Shown: piece after piece, positions 22,365 to 32,286 of the stretch
Layout: each line of letters begins with the position of its first letter
How positions within the stretch are numbered: position 1 is the first letter of the stretch
Assembly (NCBI GenBank): GCA_028751875.1
Contig: CM054145.1
Span: 50,429,356 to 50,493,355 of the forward strand
Reading direction: 5' to 3'
From: Rapana venosa
Taxonomy: Eukaryota > Mollusca > Gastropoda > Neogastropoda > Muricidae
Length of the DNA stretch: 64,000 nucleotides
Position numbers and translations under genes: made by a program
The notes under the pieces: model-generated
The model's database searches: none
Seen by the model: the letters and a program-made list of their open reading frames with translations, nothing else
Told to the model about the DNA's origin: nothing

Positions 22365-22830
22365 CACTACACTACATAACTTCACCACACTACACTACAT
22401 ACACCACACTACACTACACTACACCACACTACACTACAAATACCCACCCCCCACTACTACACTACACTACACCACACTACACTACACTACACCCCATTAC
22501 ACTACACTACCATACACTACACCACACTACACTACACTACACCCCACTACACTACACTACACCACATTACACCACACTACACTACACTACACCACACTAC
22601 ACTACACTACACTCACCAATCTACACTACACTACACTACACCACCACTACACTACATTCACCACACTACACTACACTACACCACACTACACTACACTACA
22701 CTACACCACACCACATACCTACATACACCACACTACACTAAAATACACTACACCACACTACACTACACTGCATACCCCCCACTACATACACTACACCACA
22801 CACTACATACATACCTACAATACAACACTA
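22365..22830. repeat. (ACTAC)n pentanucleotide array
   Basis: About 465 bp of ACTAC/ACACT units with regular CCACACTAC variants. The period of five never gives a coding frame; the Thr/His/Tyr-rich frames are a consequence of the repeat. Confidence 0.95.
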
Positions 22831-22844
22831 CAAAACTGTCTCTG

Positions 22845-23090
22845 GAGTTAACATCAGTGCCAACTTCACTCCCCCACCCCCCCCCCCCCCCCCCAAAAAA
22901 AAAATTTCCTTGGATGGGGCCCTATAAACCGAGGTCCCGTGTGTAATGAAACCAGAACATCTTGCGCCCCACGTTAAAACCTGTTCATTTTTGGGAAAGA
23001 ATGGACGGGTTGTGTGCCGGGGGGGAATGGATGACAACATTTCCCAAAACTCCCAAACCCGGGGGGGAATTTAGATGTAAAAAAAAAGCA
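22845..23090 (+). mobile_element. A-type SINE with homopolymer-corrupted sequence
   Basis: Plus orientation, starting GAGTTAACATCAGTGCC and passing through ATAAACCGAGGTCCCGTGTG and ACATCTTGCG. From the middle onward the match to clean copies holds in order, but bases next to runs have been absorbed into them: CCGGTGGGAAC becomes CCGGGGGGGAAT and TTTACAAAACTGC becomes TTTCCCAAAACTCCC. The tail still shows TAGATGTAAAAAAAAAGCAC. Confidence 0.75.
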
Positions 23091-24460
23091 CGACTGCTTT
23101 TTTAAAAAAAAAAAAAAAGAAAAAAAAAAAAAAAAAAACCAAACCAAAAACCCCAAAAAAAAAAAAAATTTTCCCAAACCCCCCCCCTACCCCCAAATTT
23201 TTTAAAAAATTTAATTAAAAAAATTTTTTAAAAAAAAAAAAATTAAAATTTTCCCCCCCCCCCTTTTTTTTTAAAAAAAAACACCCCAAAACCCCCCAAA
23301 CCCAAAAAAAAAACACCCAAAAAAAAAAAAGGGGGGGAAAAAAAAAGGGGGGGAAAAAAAAAAAAGGGGGGGAAAAAAAAAAAAATTAATATTTTGGGGG
23401 GGGGGGGGGGGCCCCCCGGGGGGGGGGGGGGGGGGGGGAAAGGGGGGGGGGGGGGGGGGTGGGTTTGGGGGGGGGGGGCCCGGGGGGGGAAGGGGCCTTT
23501 AAGGGGGGGGGGGGGGGGGGGGGGGGGTTTTCCCGGGGGGGAAAAGGGGGGCCCCCCGGGGGCCCCCCAAAAAAATTTTTAAAGGGGGGGGGGTTTGGGG
23601 GGGGGGGGGGGGGGGCCGGGGGGGGGGGGGGGGGGCCCTTGGGGGTTTTAAAAGGGGGTTGGGGGGGGGGGGGGGGCCCCCCGGGGGGGGTTTTTTTGGG
23701 GGGGGGGGGGGGCCCCCCCCCGAAAAAGGGGGTTTTAAAAAAAATTTGGGTTTTTGTTCCGGGAAAATTTGGCCAAAAGGGGGGGTTTTTTTGGGGGAAA
23801 AAATTTTTTTTTTTTTTTTAAAAAAGGGGGGGGGGGAAAGGGGGGGGGAAAAAAAAAGGGGGGGGAAAAAGGGTTTTTAAAAAGGGGCCCAAAAAAAAAA
23901 AATTTTTTTTTTTGGGGGGGGGGTTTTTTTTTGGGGGGGGGGGGGGGGGCCCCCCCCCCCCCCCCCCCGGGTTTTTTAAAGGGGGTTTTTTTTTTTTTTT
24001 TTGGGGGTTTTTTTTGTTTTTATTTTTTTTTTTTTGTTGTTGTTGAATTTTCCCCCTTTTTTTTTTTTAATTTTCCCAAAATTTTTGGGGTTTTTGGGGC
24101 CCCTTTTTTGGGGAAATTATTGGGGGGGAAAAAAAAAATTTTTTTTAAAAATTTTTAAAAAAAAAAGGGGGGGTAAAAGGGGGGAAAAAAAGAGGGGGGG
24201 AAAAAGGGAAAAAAAAGGAAAAAAAAGAAAGAAGAAGGGAAAAAAAAATTTTAAAAAAACAAAAAAGGGGGGGAAAAAAAAAAACGGGGGGGGGGGTTTT
24301 TAAAAAAAATTTTTTTTTTTGGGGGGAAAATTTTTCCCCCCTTTTTTTTTTGGGGGTTTTTTTTTTTTAAAAAAAAAAATTTTTTTTTTTTAAAAAAAAA
24401 TTTTTTTTAAAAAAAAAAATTTTTTAAAAAATTTTTTTTCCCCCCAAAAAACCCGGGGGG

Positions 24461-24538
<78 letters not shown>

Positions 24539-24636
24539 CCCCCCGGGAAAAAAGAAAAAAAAAAAAAAAAAAAAAAAAGTAAAAGAAACATAAAAAGAAA
24601 AAAAATAAAAAGAAAAAAAAAAAAAAAAAAAAAAAG

Positions 24637-24672
<36 letters not shown>

Positions 24673-24715
24673 AAAAAGTTAAAAAAAAGGGAAAAGGAAA
24701 AAAAAAAAAAAAACC

Positions 24716-24752
<37 letters not shown>

Positions 24753-24776
24753 AAAAAAAAAAAAAAAGAAAAAAAA

Positions 24777-24827
<51 letters not shown>

Positions 24828-24850
24828 GGGGAGGGTGGGTAGGGGGGGAG
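23091..24850. other. Suspected low-quality consensus (homopolymer runs only)
   Basis: About 1.75 kb made almost wholly of homopolymer blocks of A, T, G or C, including poly-G of about 45 bases (24780-24825) and poly-A tracts. No dinucleotide or trinucleotide period survives. Ordinary complexity returns near 24850. Gly-, Phe- or Lys-rich frames here should not be read as proteins. Confidence 0.8.
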
Positions 24851-24989
24851 GGCGTTTTGTTTAAAATGAAGAAAAGAGAAAAGGAAAGGGACGGCAGCCT
24901 GAACGACAGAGATGGGTATTTACGGTAAGTCAGGGAGGCGGGAAGACACGTACCCTACCAGCTCTGGGTTTTAAGGGCCGTGGTAACCG

Positions 24990-25320
24990 AAGTCTTTTTC
25001 TTTTTCTTCGTCTATTTTCTTTTCTTGTTCTTTTTGTTCTTTTTGTTCTTTTGTTGTTTTTGTTGTTCTTTTTGTTTTGTTGTTTTGTTCTTCTTCTTCT
25101 GGTTCCCTTTTGTTTTCTTTTGTTTTTGTTTTGTTTTGTTTTCTTCTTCTTTTTTTCTTTTTTTTTTTCTTTCTTCTTCTTCTTCTTCTTTTTTCTTCTT
25201 TCTTCTTCTTTTCTCTTCTTCTTCTTCTTTTTTTTTTTCGCTTTTTTCTTCGCTTCTTCTTCTCTTTTCTTATTCGTCTTTTTTTCTTTTTTCTTCTTTT
25301 CTTCTTCTTTTCTTCTTCTG
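24990..25320. repeat. TTC/TTTTGTTC array
   Basis: TTTTTGTTC units (25018-25090) pass into TTC trinucleotides with T-run interruptions. Confidence 0.85.
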
Positions 25321-25344
25321 AGTCGTCAAACGCCCCACAGCAAC

Positions 25345-25670
25345 TTTTGTTGCTGTATATGAGCGAAATGCTTGCGCTGCCGGCTTTTAGGCCCCTGAAA
25401 ATCGGGCCAGTCCCTTTGACTTCGATGTGGGAGAGAAATTTTAATCATTGAAGTCTTTTTGGGGAAAAAAACACCCCCGGTGAATGGCCCAAAGAAGGCA
25501 GAAAATAGCCAAAGGGAGGCAACAGGAAGAAAGGGGCCAGGGGAAAAAAAGAGAGGGATAGAAAAGATGGAATTCTTAGCTCAGAATTTAAAGAAGGTGG
25601 TGGGTGTTATATACTGATACCTTCGTATCCCCCCCGGGGGTGGGGGGGGGGGGGCTGATGAAGTAAATTT
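25345..25670 (+). mobile_element. C-type element, base-corrupted copy
   Basis: Collinear with 50790-51112: TATGAGCGAAATGC, GGGAGAGAA, GAAGTCTTTTTGG, AAGAAGGCAGAAAATAG, GAGAGGGATAGAAAAGA and GATGAAGTAAA occur in the same order and spacing. Differences are dominated by enlarged C, G and A runs, so the copy probably shares the sequence-quality problem just upstream. Confidence 0.65.
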
Positions 25671-26429
25671 TCCCCTCGAACAACTTTTTTTTTGTTTAAA
25701 AATTCAAAATGCCCCGCAAAACAGATGTAAAATCTGTGATGAAGTCCAATATAAAGGTGGGTGGTCAGCAATTAAAAGACTTGTCAAACTGAAGTGCATG
25801 AGAGCTTTATTTATTATGCCTTTGAAAAACCCAGAGAGAAAGAGAGAGAAAAAGAGAGAGAGAGAGGAGAAGAGAGAGAGAGAGAGGAGGAGAGGAGGAA
25901 AGAGGGGAGAGAGAAGAGGCGAGGGGGGGTGTGTTAAAGCTTGATTCACAAATCCGCGTACAACGCTAAACACGTTGACACTGTTAATCATTTCTGCTAG
26001 AGCAGAATATTTTCAAGCCCCAGTTGCTCTCCTATTCATTTTTCTTCCAAAATGTATGTTCCCGATTTTATCCCCGACTTTATTCCTTTATACTTTACTA
26101 CTATACTACTATACCCCCTTTCGGCTTTTAAGAAAAATGTGCTTCAAATCAATTCAAGGTTTGAATGCTATTCCCAGTGGAACATCACCATATGTTGTAC
26201 TTTGTTTGCTTTACAAAAGGGGGTTTCGCCCCGTTTGGTTTTTTTCTGCGGTTTCCTGCTTGTTTAATTTCGTGCTTTTTGGGGAGAACCGTTGTTCAGA
26301 AAAAAAAACATGACCAAATTCTTCGGGCAAGAAACAAGTTAGAATAGCTTACAGTGCGAGTCACCATCCATCTACGCTTGATATGCTGATTTTTTTCCCC
26401 ATCAGGATAACTGTAAATTATGTACCAGA
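25671..26429. other. Unassigned sequence with a GA tract
   Basis: A GA-rich tract at 25830-25925; the rest is unique. Overlapping open frames at 25975-26313 have no splice context and are not called. Confidence 0.4.
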
Positions 26430-26662
26430 TTTTGCCAGGGACAATTCTTTCGTGCCGCAGGATCTTTTACGTACATGTACGTGACATTATTATGCACACG
26501 GGTTCTCTTGACCATCGTGGGTTAGTTGTCTAATCCCTAAAATAGACTGGCATCTAAACCCTTGTCACTCAAGGACTTGTGGCTGGGGAAACCGGCTTAG
26601 GAGAGGATCAAACCCGTGACCTAGTACTTCTCTTTAGGGGTGAGTTACCGCTAGACCATCAT
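26430..26662 (-). mobile_element. tRNA-headed SINE, B-like
   Basis: On the minus strand, a head with A-box-like GCGGTAACTCACCCC and B box GGGTTTGATCC, and a far end containing GGATCTTTTACGTACATG, related to the GGATCTTTAACGTGC block of B-type copies. It is diverged, with no clear target-site duplication. Confidence 0.55.
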
Positions 26663-26754
26663 CGTTGAAGAACCACAATATCAGACTGAAAGTAGGCATC
26701 ATGAATAAGTCAGTACACTGCTACAAGATTACATGTAGCTCTAAGAAGGAAGGT

Positions 26755-27443
26755 GGCAGGACGGTTTAGACGGTCACTTGCCTAAGGTAAGGTAAAAGGT
26801 AAAGGAGTCCCATAACCTATAAGGTCGTAGGGGAGCGAGGCGTCAGAGACCTCACTTCTCTAGGGCCAGCATATTGAGGGCGGCGCCCATCTCCTCTCCC
26901 TCGCTGCTTTACCTTCCCTGACCCTAAAGAGGGCAGGTACCCATTTACAGCTGGGTGAACTGGGGGAACTGTACTGAAGCCAAGGCGCGCGCAAACGCAA
27001 ACGGTCACCCATCCAACTGGTAAACACGCTCGACGCTGCTTAACTTGGCTGGGGAAAGCGAGTGCTCCGACCACTGAGCTATCCCGTCTCCTTGCCTAAC
27101 AATTAAAAAAAACACCATGAGGTTCTGGGTTCGATTCCAACCTTGCTCTTCCTTCCCAGTTTGACGGAAAAATCACGCTGAATTTCAAACCTTTCGGAGG
27201 TGGCTCTAAACGTGTGCTTCATTAAGGACGTGTGCGCGTCAAAAGAACCCACGACAGCTGAAAATAAGAAAGAGCAGAGAAGTACCTTCCGTCTGTTCTG
27301 GAAGACTTGGAAAGTTCAATTCCCAGCTGTAGCCCTGGAGTCGGGAACTGCTGCTACCTTAATGGTCAGGAGAAAAAAACAACAACAAAAAACGGTCGCA
27401 TTCGCTAAAATCTCACCATTGGTGAACCTCTAATCGAGGAATG
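26755..27443 (+). mobile_element. tRNA-headed SINE split by a 5S-type SINE
   Basis: The left part, GACGGTTTAGACGGTCACTT (A-box region), is separated by the nested element from the right part, which carries a B box (GGTTCTGGGTTCGATTCC, from 27121). The body (GTGTGCTTCATTAAGGACG, CAAAAGAACCCACGACAGC) runs to an inverted module V (ACGGTCGCATTCGCTAAA, TCACCATTGGTGAACCTC) ending near 27443. Removing 26786-27099 restores normal A-to-B box spacing. Confidence 0.75.
26786..27090 (-). mobile_element. 5S-type composite SINE, intact with 9-bp TSD
   Basis: On the minus strand it starts GGAGACGGGATAGCTCAGTGG, with a tRNA-like A box TAGCTCAGTGG. A 5S-rRNA-like block follows (GTTAAGCAGCGTCGAGCG, then GGATGGGTGACCG), matching the internal promoter region of animal 5S rRNA. 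The body holds CCTTGGCTTCAGTACAG and CTCAATATGCTGGCCC, and the tail is a CCTTTTACC-type run. CTTGCCTAA flanks it exactly (26777-26785 and 27091-27099). It is non-autonomous and its LINE partner is unknown. Confidence 0.92.
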
Positions 27444-27632
27444 AAAATATGTAGGCCTATTACCGTCAGAATGGCAGAGCCATCTTGTCGCCTATAATTA
27501 TTCTATGAATAAAAGACATACAACTGCTGTAATCGACATTTTTCTTTAGTAATTCTTCATATTATATATTATGTATGTTTTTATTTATATATATTATATA
27601 AGAGAGGAAAGAAGTATACATACAATAATACA

Positions 27633-27673
<41 letters not shown>

Positions 27674-27674
27674 A
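27444..27674. repeat. Unique sequence and (CATA)n
   Basis: Unique AT-rich DNA ending in CATA tetramers at 27637-27671. Confidence 0.7.
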
Positions 27675-28027
27675 TCAGAAAAGTACAAGCGCTGAAAATA
27701 TCAACTCGGAATTACCCAGCAGATGGCATGTAGAAAAGAAACATAGTTTGCTCTTCTCAATTTCACAGAAGGACACAATGACATTAAGTATTGCTATATG
27801 AGAGGGGGTCAGCGTCCTTTTGGCGCTCAGAGAATCTTTTTCCACTTGAAATAACGAAAACTTATACAGAATGGAGAGGAGACAACAGGGGGCGACAAGT
27901 ATGAATGGGAGACACGCTTGAAGAGCACCAAGATGTGAATAAATCCATAGAAAAACAGCTGCGTCAAAGACTGGCTGAAAAACTATCACTTCTTCTCTCT
28001 TCCCTGTACTGTCCATGCATAACGAAT

Positions 28028-28411
28028 TTAAACACGCTGCGACGCCGTCACCATCTTTTTTAGGTCACCCCAGTCGAAGGCTTCCCTTGCTTTTTCAACG
28101 ATTTTGTTTGAAAGGTAGCCATTTTGAGAGGGGACGTAACTCGCCTTAAGGCAGAGGCTGGGTCGTTGACCTATAGAAATAGACGTGCAGACAGGAAACT
28201 GATTATAATTGCTTCCCTTCATTCCCATCGACAAACTCGTGAACTCCATGCTTAGTAGTCTTGTTTTGTTGCGGAGAATGTTGCCTCTGGTGATAGCTTT
28301 TGTAGCTTGGAGCCTTTGTGAATGTAGGGAGCAGGCTGGTGTTTGAATAGTTTTGCCATGATGTTCATCTCGCTGAATGGAGAGGAAAACCTGGTTCTGG
28401 GTAGTTTCCAT
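28028..28411 (-). CDS. Unrecognised 127-residue ORF
   Basis: It starts at an ATG (28411-28409) and stops at 28028. The composition is balanced and non-repetitive (METTQNQVFLSIQRDEHHGK at the start, EAFDWGDLKKMVTASQRV at the end), with no membrane segment or known motif. No Kozak-like context stands out and no splice acceptor lies directly upstream, so it could be a single-exon gene, part of an old mobile element or chance. A further frame lies downstream on the same strand (28016-27675, non-ATG start) and is probably untranslated. Confidence 0.28.
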   Translation of the reverse strand: METTQNQVFLSIQRDEHHGKTIQTPACSLHSQRLQATKAITRGNILRNKTRLLSMEFTSLSMGMKGSNYNQFPVCTSISIGQRPSLCLKASYVPSQNGYLSNKIVEKAREAFDWGDLKKMVTASQRV

Positions 28412-28710
28412 TTTACATATTTACTTAGCGTTAATCTCAATATTCAGATCTAGTTCAGTGTCGATGAAAACATGGCAGCTAAGACATGGAGGGAGGCAGT
28501 TGGAATGACAAGTTTTGCATGATCAGGTGGTTTGCTCACAAACGAATCCGCCAAAGGAGGAATGTTGTTGCTGTCCTTCATTCGTTTAAATTAAAAGAAG
28601 TAAAGATATGGATACATCGTTTCTACTTTGGGTGGGTAGAATAGCTATACAGTTATACATCGTTTAAGCATCCATTTTGTTGAGGATTTGGCGGTTTGTT
28701 TGTTTTGGGG
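28412..28710. other. Unassigned sequence
   Basis: Unique DNA with nothing recognised. Confidence 0.4.
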
Positions 28711-28720
28711 TTTTTTCGTT

Positions 28721-29032
28721 TGGGGACGGTATAGCTCAGTGGTCATAGCACTCGCTTTCTCCAAGGTAAGGTTAAGCAGCATTGACCGTAGTTACCAAGT
28801 GGATGGGTGACCGTTTGCGCGCCTTGGCTTCAGTACAGTTCCCCAGTTTACCCAGCACAGTACAGTCCCCCAGTTTTGGGTACCTGCCTCTTTAGAGTCA
28901 GGGAAAGTAAAGCAGCGAAGGGAGAGGAGATGGGCGCCACGCTCAATATGCTGGCCCCTGGAGAAGCTGAGGTCTCTTGATATCTCGCTCCCTAACGAAC
29001 ACATGGGTTATTGGGACACCTTACCATTACCT
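28721..29032 (+). mobile_element. 5S-type composite SINE with 10-bp TSD
   Basis: Head GGGGACGGTATAGCTCAGTGG, then the 5S-like block (GGTTAAGCAGCATTGACCG, AGTGGATGGGTGACCG), then the body and a tail CACCTTACCATTACC. TTTTTTCGTT flanks it at 28711-28720 and 29033-29042. A small internal duplication (CAGTACAGTTCCCCAGTTT, repeated near 28855-28877) makes it longer than other copies. Confidence 0.9.
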
Positions 29033-29064
29033 TTTTTTCGTTCATCGGCTAGAGCTGTGAGTTT

Positions 29065-29160
29065 ACAAAACCGCATACACACGGGGACTGGATGCAAAAA
29101 AGCAACATGACGGTTTATTCCAGTATCCTCGATATAAAATAATAAGTAATTAAATAAAGT
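29065..29160 (+). mobile_element. 5'-truncated A-type SINE tail
   Basis: ACAAAACCGCATACACACGG to TATCCTCGATATAAAATAAT, the last 90 bp of an A-type element. The front is missing, as is usual for incomplete target-primed reverse transcription. Confidence 0.75.
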
Positions 29161-29455
29161 TCACAATGGTGAGATTTTGGCGTATGCGACCGTTGTTTCC
29201 CCACTATTAGGCCAGCAGCATTCAGACTTTAGGCGACGAGTTCGTGGTTGGAAGGTAACTGGGGGTGCAGGTGTGGGTGTTGTGTCGTAAAGGGGTTACT
29301 GTAGTTAAGTGGTTACTGTTTAAAGACGCTAAGAACCCCTCCCAGGGTCTGGAAACTTCCTTTCAAAGCTTCACCTCCTCCTTTCCTTCACCAGGTGGGC
29401 TGCCTGCCAATGCACAGACTGCACGCACATCGAAAGTCAAGCAGTTCCTGAGAAC
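29153..29455 (+). mobile_element. Module V joined to another repeat (R2)
   Basis: Module V (CACAATGGTGAGATTTTGGC ... GCATTCAGACTTTAGG, 29160-29230) with its GTTCGTGGTTGGAAGGTAAC extension, then a segment (about 29340-29455) sharing GCTGCCTGCCAATGCACAGA with 62985-63090. The boundaries between parts are uncertain. Confidence 0.5.
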
Positions 29456-30010
29456 AGCCTAGTGGTTAGAACCTTGTGCTCGTAATCCAACGGCTTGAGA
29501 CCGAGCCCCCACAGAGACACCCGTTTCAAGGGCTTTTTCCCCTGAAGTTAGCTATGGTGAGATTTTGGTGTATGCGACCGTTGTCTCCCCACCATTAGGT
29601 TAGCTGCATTCCGACTTTGGGGGATGAATTCGTGGTTTGAAGGTAGCTGAGGGTGCAGTACTGACCTCGCCGCCCCCCCCCCCCCCCCCCCCTCCCCCTC
29701 CCACCAAAAAGTCCTTCGGATGAGACTATAAATCGATGTCTTATGTGCGATAGCACGCAGAACATTTTGCGCGCATGTTTTATTTATTTATTTATTCTTT
29801 TATATCGAGGATACTGGAATAAGCTCTCATGTTTCGGAAGACTAGGCCGTTTCATGCCGTTAGGAATGAATGACGACGTTAAAAATATGCCTACACACAC
29901 GTGTTGTGTTTAGATACCATCTCTGAAGTCCGAATGCGGCTACCTTAATGGTGGGTAGTTTCTAGGTGGCATACGCAACATCTCACCATTGGTGAATCTC
30001 TGAGCTCTAG
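29440..30010 (+). mobile_element. Composite SINE with inverted module V copies
   Basis: Order: tRNA-like head (CAGCCTAGTGGTTAGAACC; B box decayed to GAGACCGAGCC), module V forward (29553-29620), a poly-C run, A-type body (AAGTCCTTCGGATGAGACTA, AGAACATTTTGCGCGC), a 47-bp foreign insert (29781-29827), more A-type body (AAGACTAGGCCGTTTCATGC) and module V reversed (29912-30005, GAATGCGGCTACCTTAATGG, TCACCATTGGTGAATCTC). The two module V copies are inverted, so a transcript could fold back. Confidence 0.65.
29781..29827 (-). mobile_element. 47-bp SINE-tail micro-insertion with TSD
   Basis: Only the A-type tail in reverse (TATATCGAGGATACTGGAAT, AAGC) plus a TTTA run. CATGTTT occurs at both edges (29774-29780, 29828-29834) and the A-type body resumes after it. 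Confidence 0.75.
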
Positions 30011-30126
30011 TCGAGGAACGAAAAAACACACACACACAAAAGAAATCATTGTGATGGGCCTGGCGATCAGAGGACATGCATAAACAAAACCAAGGTTTCT
30101 CTTCCACCTCCCGAACTACAGAATAG

Positions 30127-30127
<1 letters not shown>

Positions 30128-30205
<78 letters not shown>
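30128..30205. repeat. (GA)n microsatellite
   Basis: GA repeats with one GGA break. Confidence 0.95.
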
Positions 30206-30208
<3 letters not shown>

Positions 30209-30498
30209 GACAATTGACAAAATTTATTGCTATTTAGCAATCAAGCCATATAGCGCTGCAGCGTGGTAACAACGATATCGAACGCGACGGGATTACAATG
30301 ACATGGAAACCATGGCAGTAGTGGTATGTACATCAAGATTCGATACATTATTGTCTGTGTCTCAAGTGTCTCAATTTTAAAACAGCCTTTCCTTTTCCAG
30401 TCTACAGCCAGCGAAGTCAGCCCATGTAAGACCGGATCAGGTCCAAATATGATGTAATTCCTGCTCAGCACTCAGCCACTGTGGCTGTGTGTTGTGTG
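30206..30498 (-). other. 3' region with AATAAA and retroposon-like tail
   Basis: Downstream of the stop of the minus-strand gene. It contains GCAGCGCTATATGGC, related to the GCGCTATATAAA block common near 3' ends of LINE2-like retroposons, then AATAAA (30228-30223) and a doubled TTGTCAA before the GA tract. It may be a genuine 3' UTR or an element's tail. Confidence 0.45.
30223..30228 (-). promoter_or_regulatory. AATAAA polyadenylation signal
   Basis: Exact hexamer on the minus strand, about 270 nt after the stop codon at 30499. A retroposon tail could carry it equally well. Confidence 0.45.
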
Positions 30499-31303
30499 TT
30501 AGTACACTGCTTCCCTTGCAAGCCTGACACGTTCTTCTGGCAACATGTTTTTCTCTTCTTGCTTGATGTACCAGAACACACACTTAGATGCCTCGCCAGG
30601 ATCTCCATTCCAAGAGTATTCCAGGGTGATGTCATCTGATTCACACATCACAATGTTTTGATCCCCTGAACTATGTACCACCACCTTTCGAAACCGTGTG
30701 TTTCTCTTGCTGTCCCTTAATCGACACTGCACACGTTTGTCAGTTAGAGTAGACACATACTGTTTCACAATACCAGTATCAGAGTCATCCACTGTGCAGC
30801 CAACTGTCAGCTCTTCCTGCACATCAGACCCCTCAGAAGACACACCAATCTTGCTGTCTGTTGCTGGAACACACAGTAGATCAAGTGAATCTGGTGTGGC
30901 CGAGGCATTCAATTCACTGCTGACACACAGTTCTGTGTACACACTGGTTTGTTTTTCTTCTGTTTCCACATTGAGCAGGGAGTCAATGTTACACAAGACT
31001 GGCTCTTCCAAGACACTGTCACTGTCACATTGGCGACTTGCCTGTCTTTCTTGGTGTTGTCTGCTTCTTTGGACATCGCGGAGTATTTGACAAGGGGGTT
31101 TCTTGCGATAGTACTGAACACGGAGTTAGGTTCAGCATGGGGTCCGCCATTTCTGTTGACACTGACTTGTCAGCTGGCTTCATTCGCAAGACGAACACAA
31201 CACTGCCGCTCTCCCCCGCGACTTTCCAACTCGATACGACGTTGTCGATCAGCAGGGCGTTTAAAGTTGTTATTACAGTTGCTCGAAGGCCAGTAACTGA
31301 CAT
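30499..31303 (-). CDS. Uncharacterised protein gene with one frameshift
   Basis: Two open frames on the minus strand join end to end. The first starts at an ATG (31303-31301, MSVTGLRATVITTLNALL) just after an acceptor-like TTTTTTGCATTTTAG (AG at 31312-31311) and stays open to 31025. The second is open from 31125 to the stop at 30499 (208 codons). They must switch within about 31125-31104, where reading moves from TPCS to QYYRKKPP. Composition is normal: a Trp-containing N-terminal block (SSWKVAGESGSVVFVLRMK), a basic YYRKKPP stretch, an acidic Ser/Thr-rich middle and a C-terminus with SWNGDPGEASKCVFWYIKQE. From memory, a W-then-YRRKPP layout occurs in uncharacterised invertebrate proteins; this was not checked. 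The shift could be a consensus error, a real inactivating indel or a missed intron. Host gene and mobile-element ORF both remain possible. Confidence 0.5.
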
Positions 31304-31380
31304 TTTGAAGCTAAAATGCAAAAAATTGCAGCAGCTTACTAACAGCACACCCGTTCAGTTCTCGTCCCGTCACGTGGTCC

Positions 31381-31545
31381 GAGAGAGGAGAGAGAGAGAG
31401 AGAGAGAGAGAAGGGAGAGAGAGAGAGGAGAGAGAGAGAGGAATGAATGAATGAATGATCTTTATTTTTCAAGGGTTTCACACACACAAACACACACACA
31501 GACACACACAGACACGCACGCACACACACACACACACACACAAAG
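31381..31545. repeat. GA, GAAT and CA repeats
   Basis: GA repeats (31381-31440), GAAT tetramers (31440-31457), then CA/CAGA repeats (31480-31545). Confidence 0.9.
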
Positions 31546-32042
31546 AAGCTGAATCTCCTCCACCCCCACCCCCCCCCCACCCTCCCAAACATCAAAACCT
31601 CCAAACCATTTTTGTCAGTGTCCCGCCCTTCCTCTTCTTTTTCTTTTTCAGATTAACCCCAATTTTCTTTTTTCCCCCTTCTTTTTTGTAAAAAAAAAGT
31701 CCTTGTATCAGCAGCGTGGGGTCTGTCCTTTTTTCCCCCTTCTTTTTTCCATTTGTTCCTTTTCTCTCTTTCAGCCTCCCATCTTGTCCTGCTGCCCCTA
31801 ATGATAGGGCTCATATCATGTCAGGGGAGACAAGTGGCGGCGGGCTGAAGGAGGGAAGGCAGTTGTCGACCCTTGGTGATGGCCCTGATTGGAGGCTGAA
31901 GGCCCTCGTGACAAGGGATGGTGGTTACAAAGTCGCTGGGTCAACCAGCCCTCCCCCTCCCTCCAGCCCTCCCTAACCCCTCCCTGTCTGTCTGTCTGTC
32001 TGTCTGTCACACAGCTGGATCTGTCTGAAGCGACAGTGGTTA

Positions 32043-32045
<3 letters not shown>
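31546..32045. other. Unassigned sequence
   Basis: C-rich and T-rich unique DNA with a TCTG tetramer run at 31983-32006. No gene was recognised. Confidence 0.4.
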
Positions 32046-32132
<87 letters not shown>

Positions 32133-32217
32133 GTGTGTCACCAGAGGGCTGGTCGTTAAAAAACATACATGTTTGCTTATTCTATTACCCTTTAAAAATA
32201 AAACATTCAATTCAATT

Positions 32218-32286
<69 letters not shown>

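Noticed and set aside
22270..22370. Extension of the ACTAC array into a gene start
   Set aside because: The unique 90 bp before the array contains no promoter or splice motif and its frame is continuous only because of the repeat.
22365..22830. Thr/His/Tyr-rich protein
   Set aside because: The period of five cycles all frames and produces the same low-complexity peptide; the array is a satellite.
23394..24303. Gly-, Phe- and Lys-rich frames
   Set aside because: They lie in the homopolymer-only region judged to be a failed consensus.
25975..26347. Overlapping plus-strand ORFs of 60-112 residues
   Set aside because: Three overlapping frames are open at once with no codon preference for any, and the sequence quality just upstream is doubtful.
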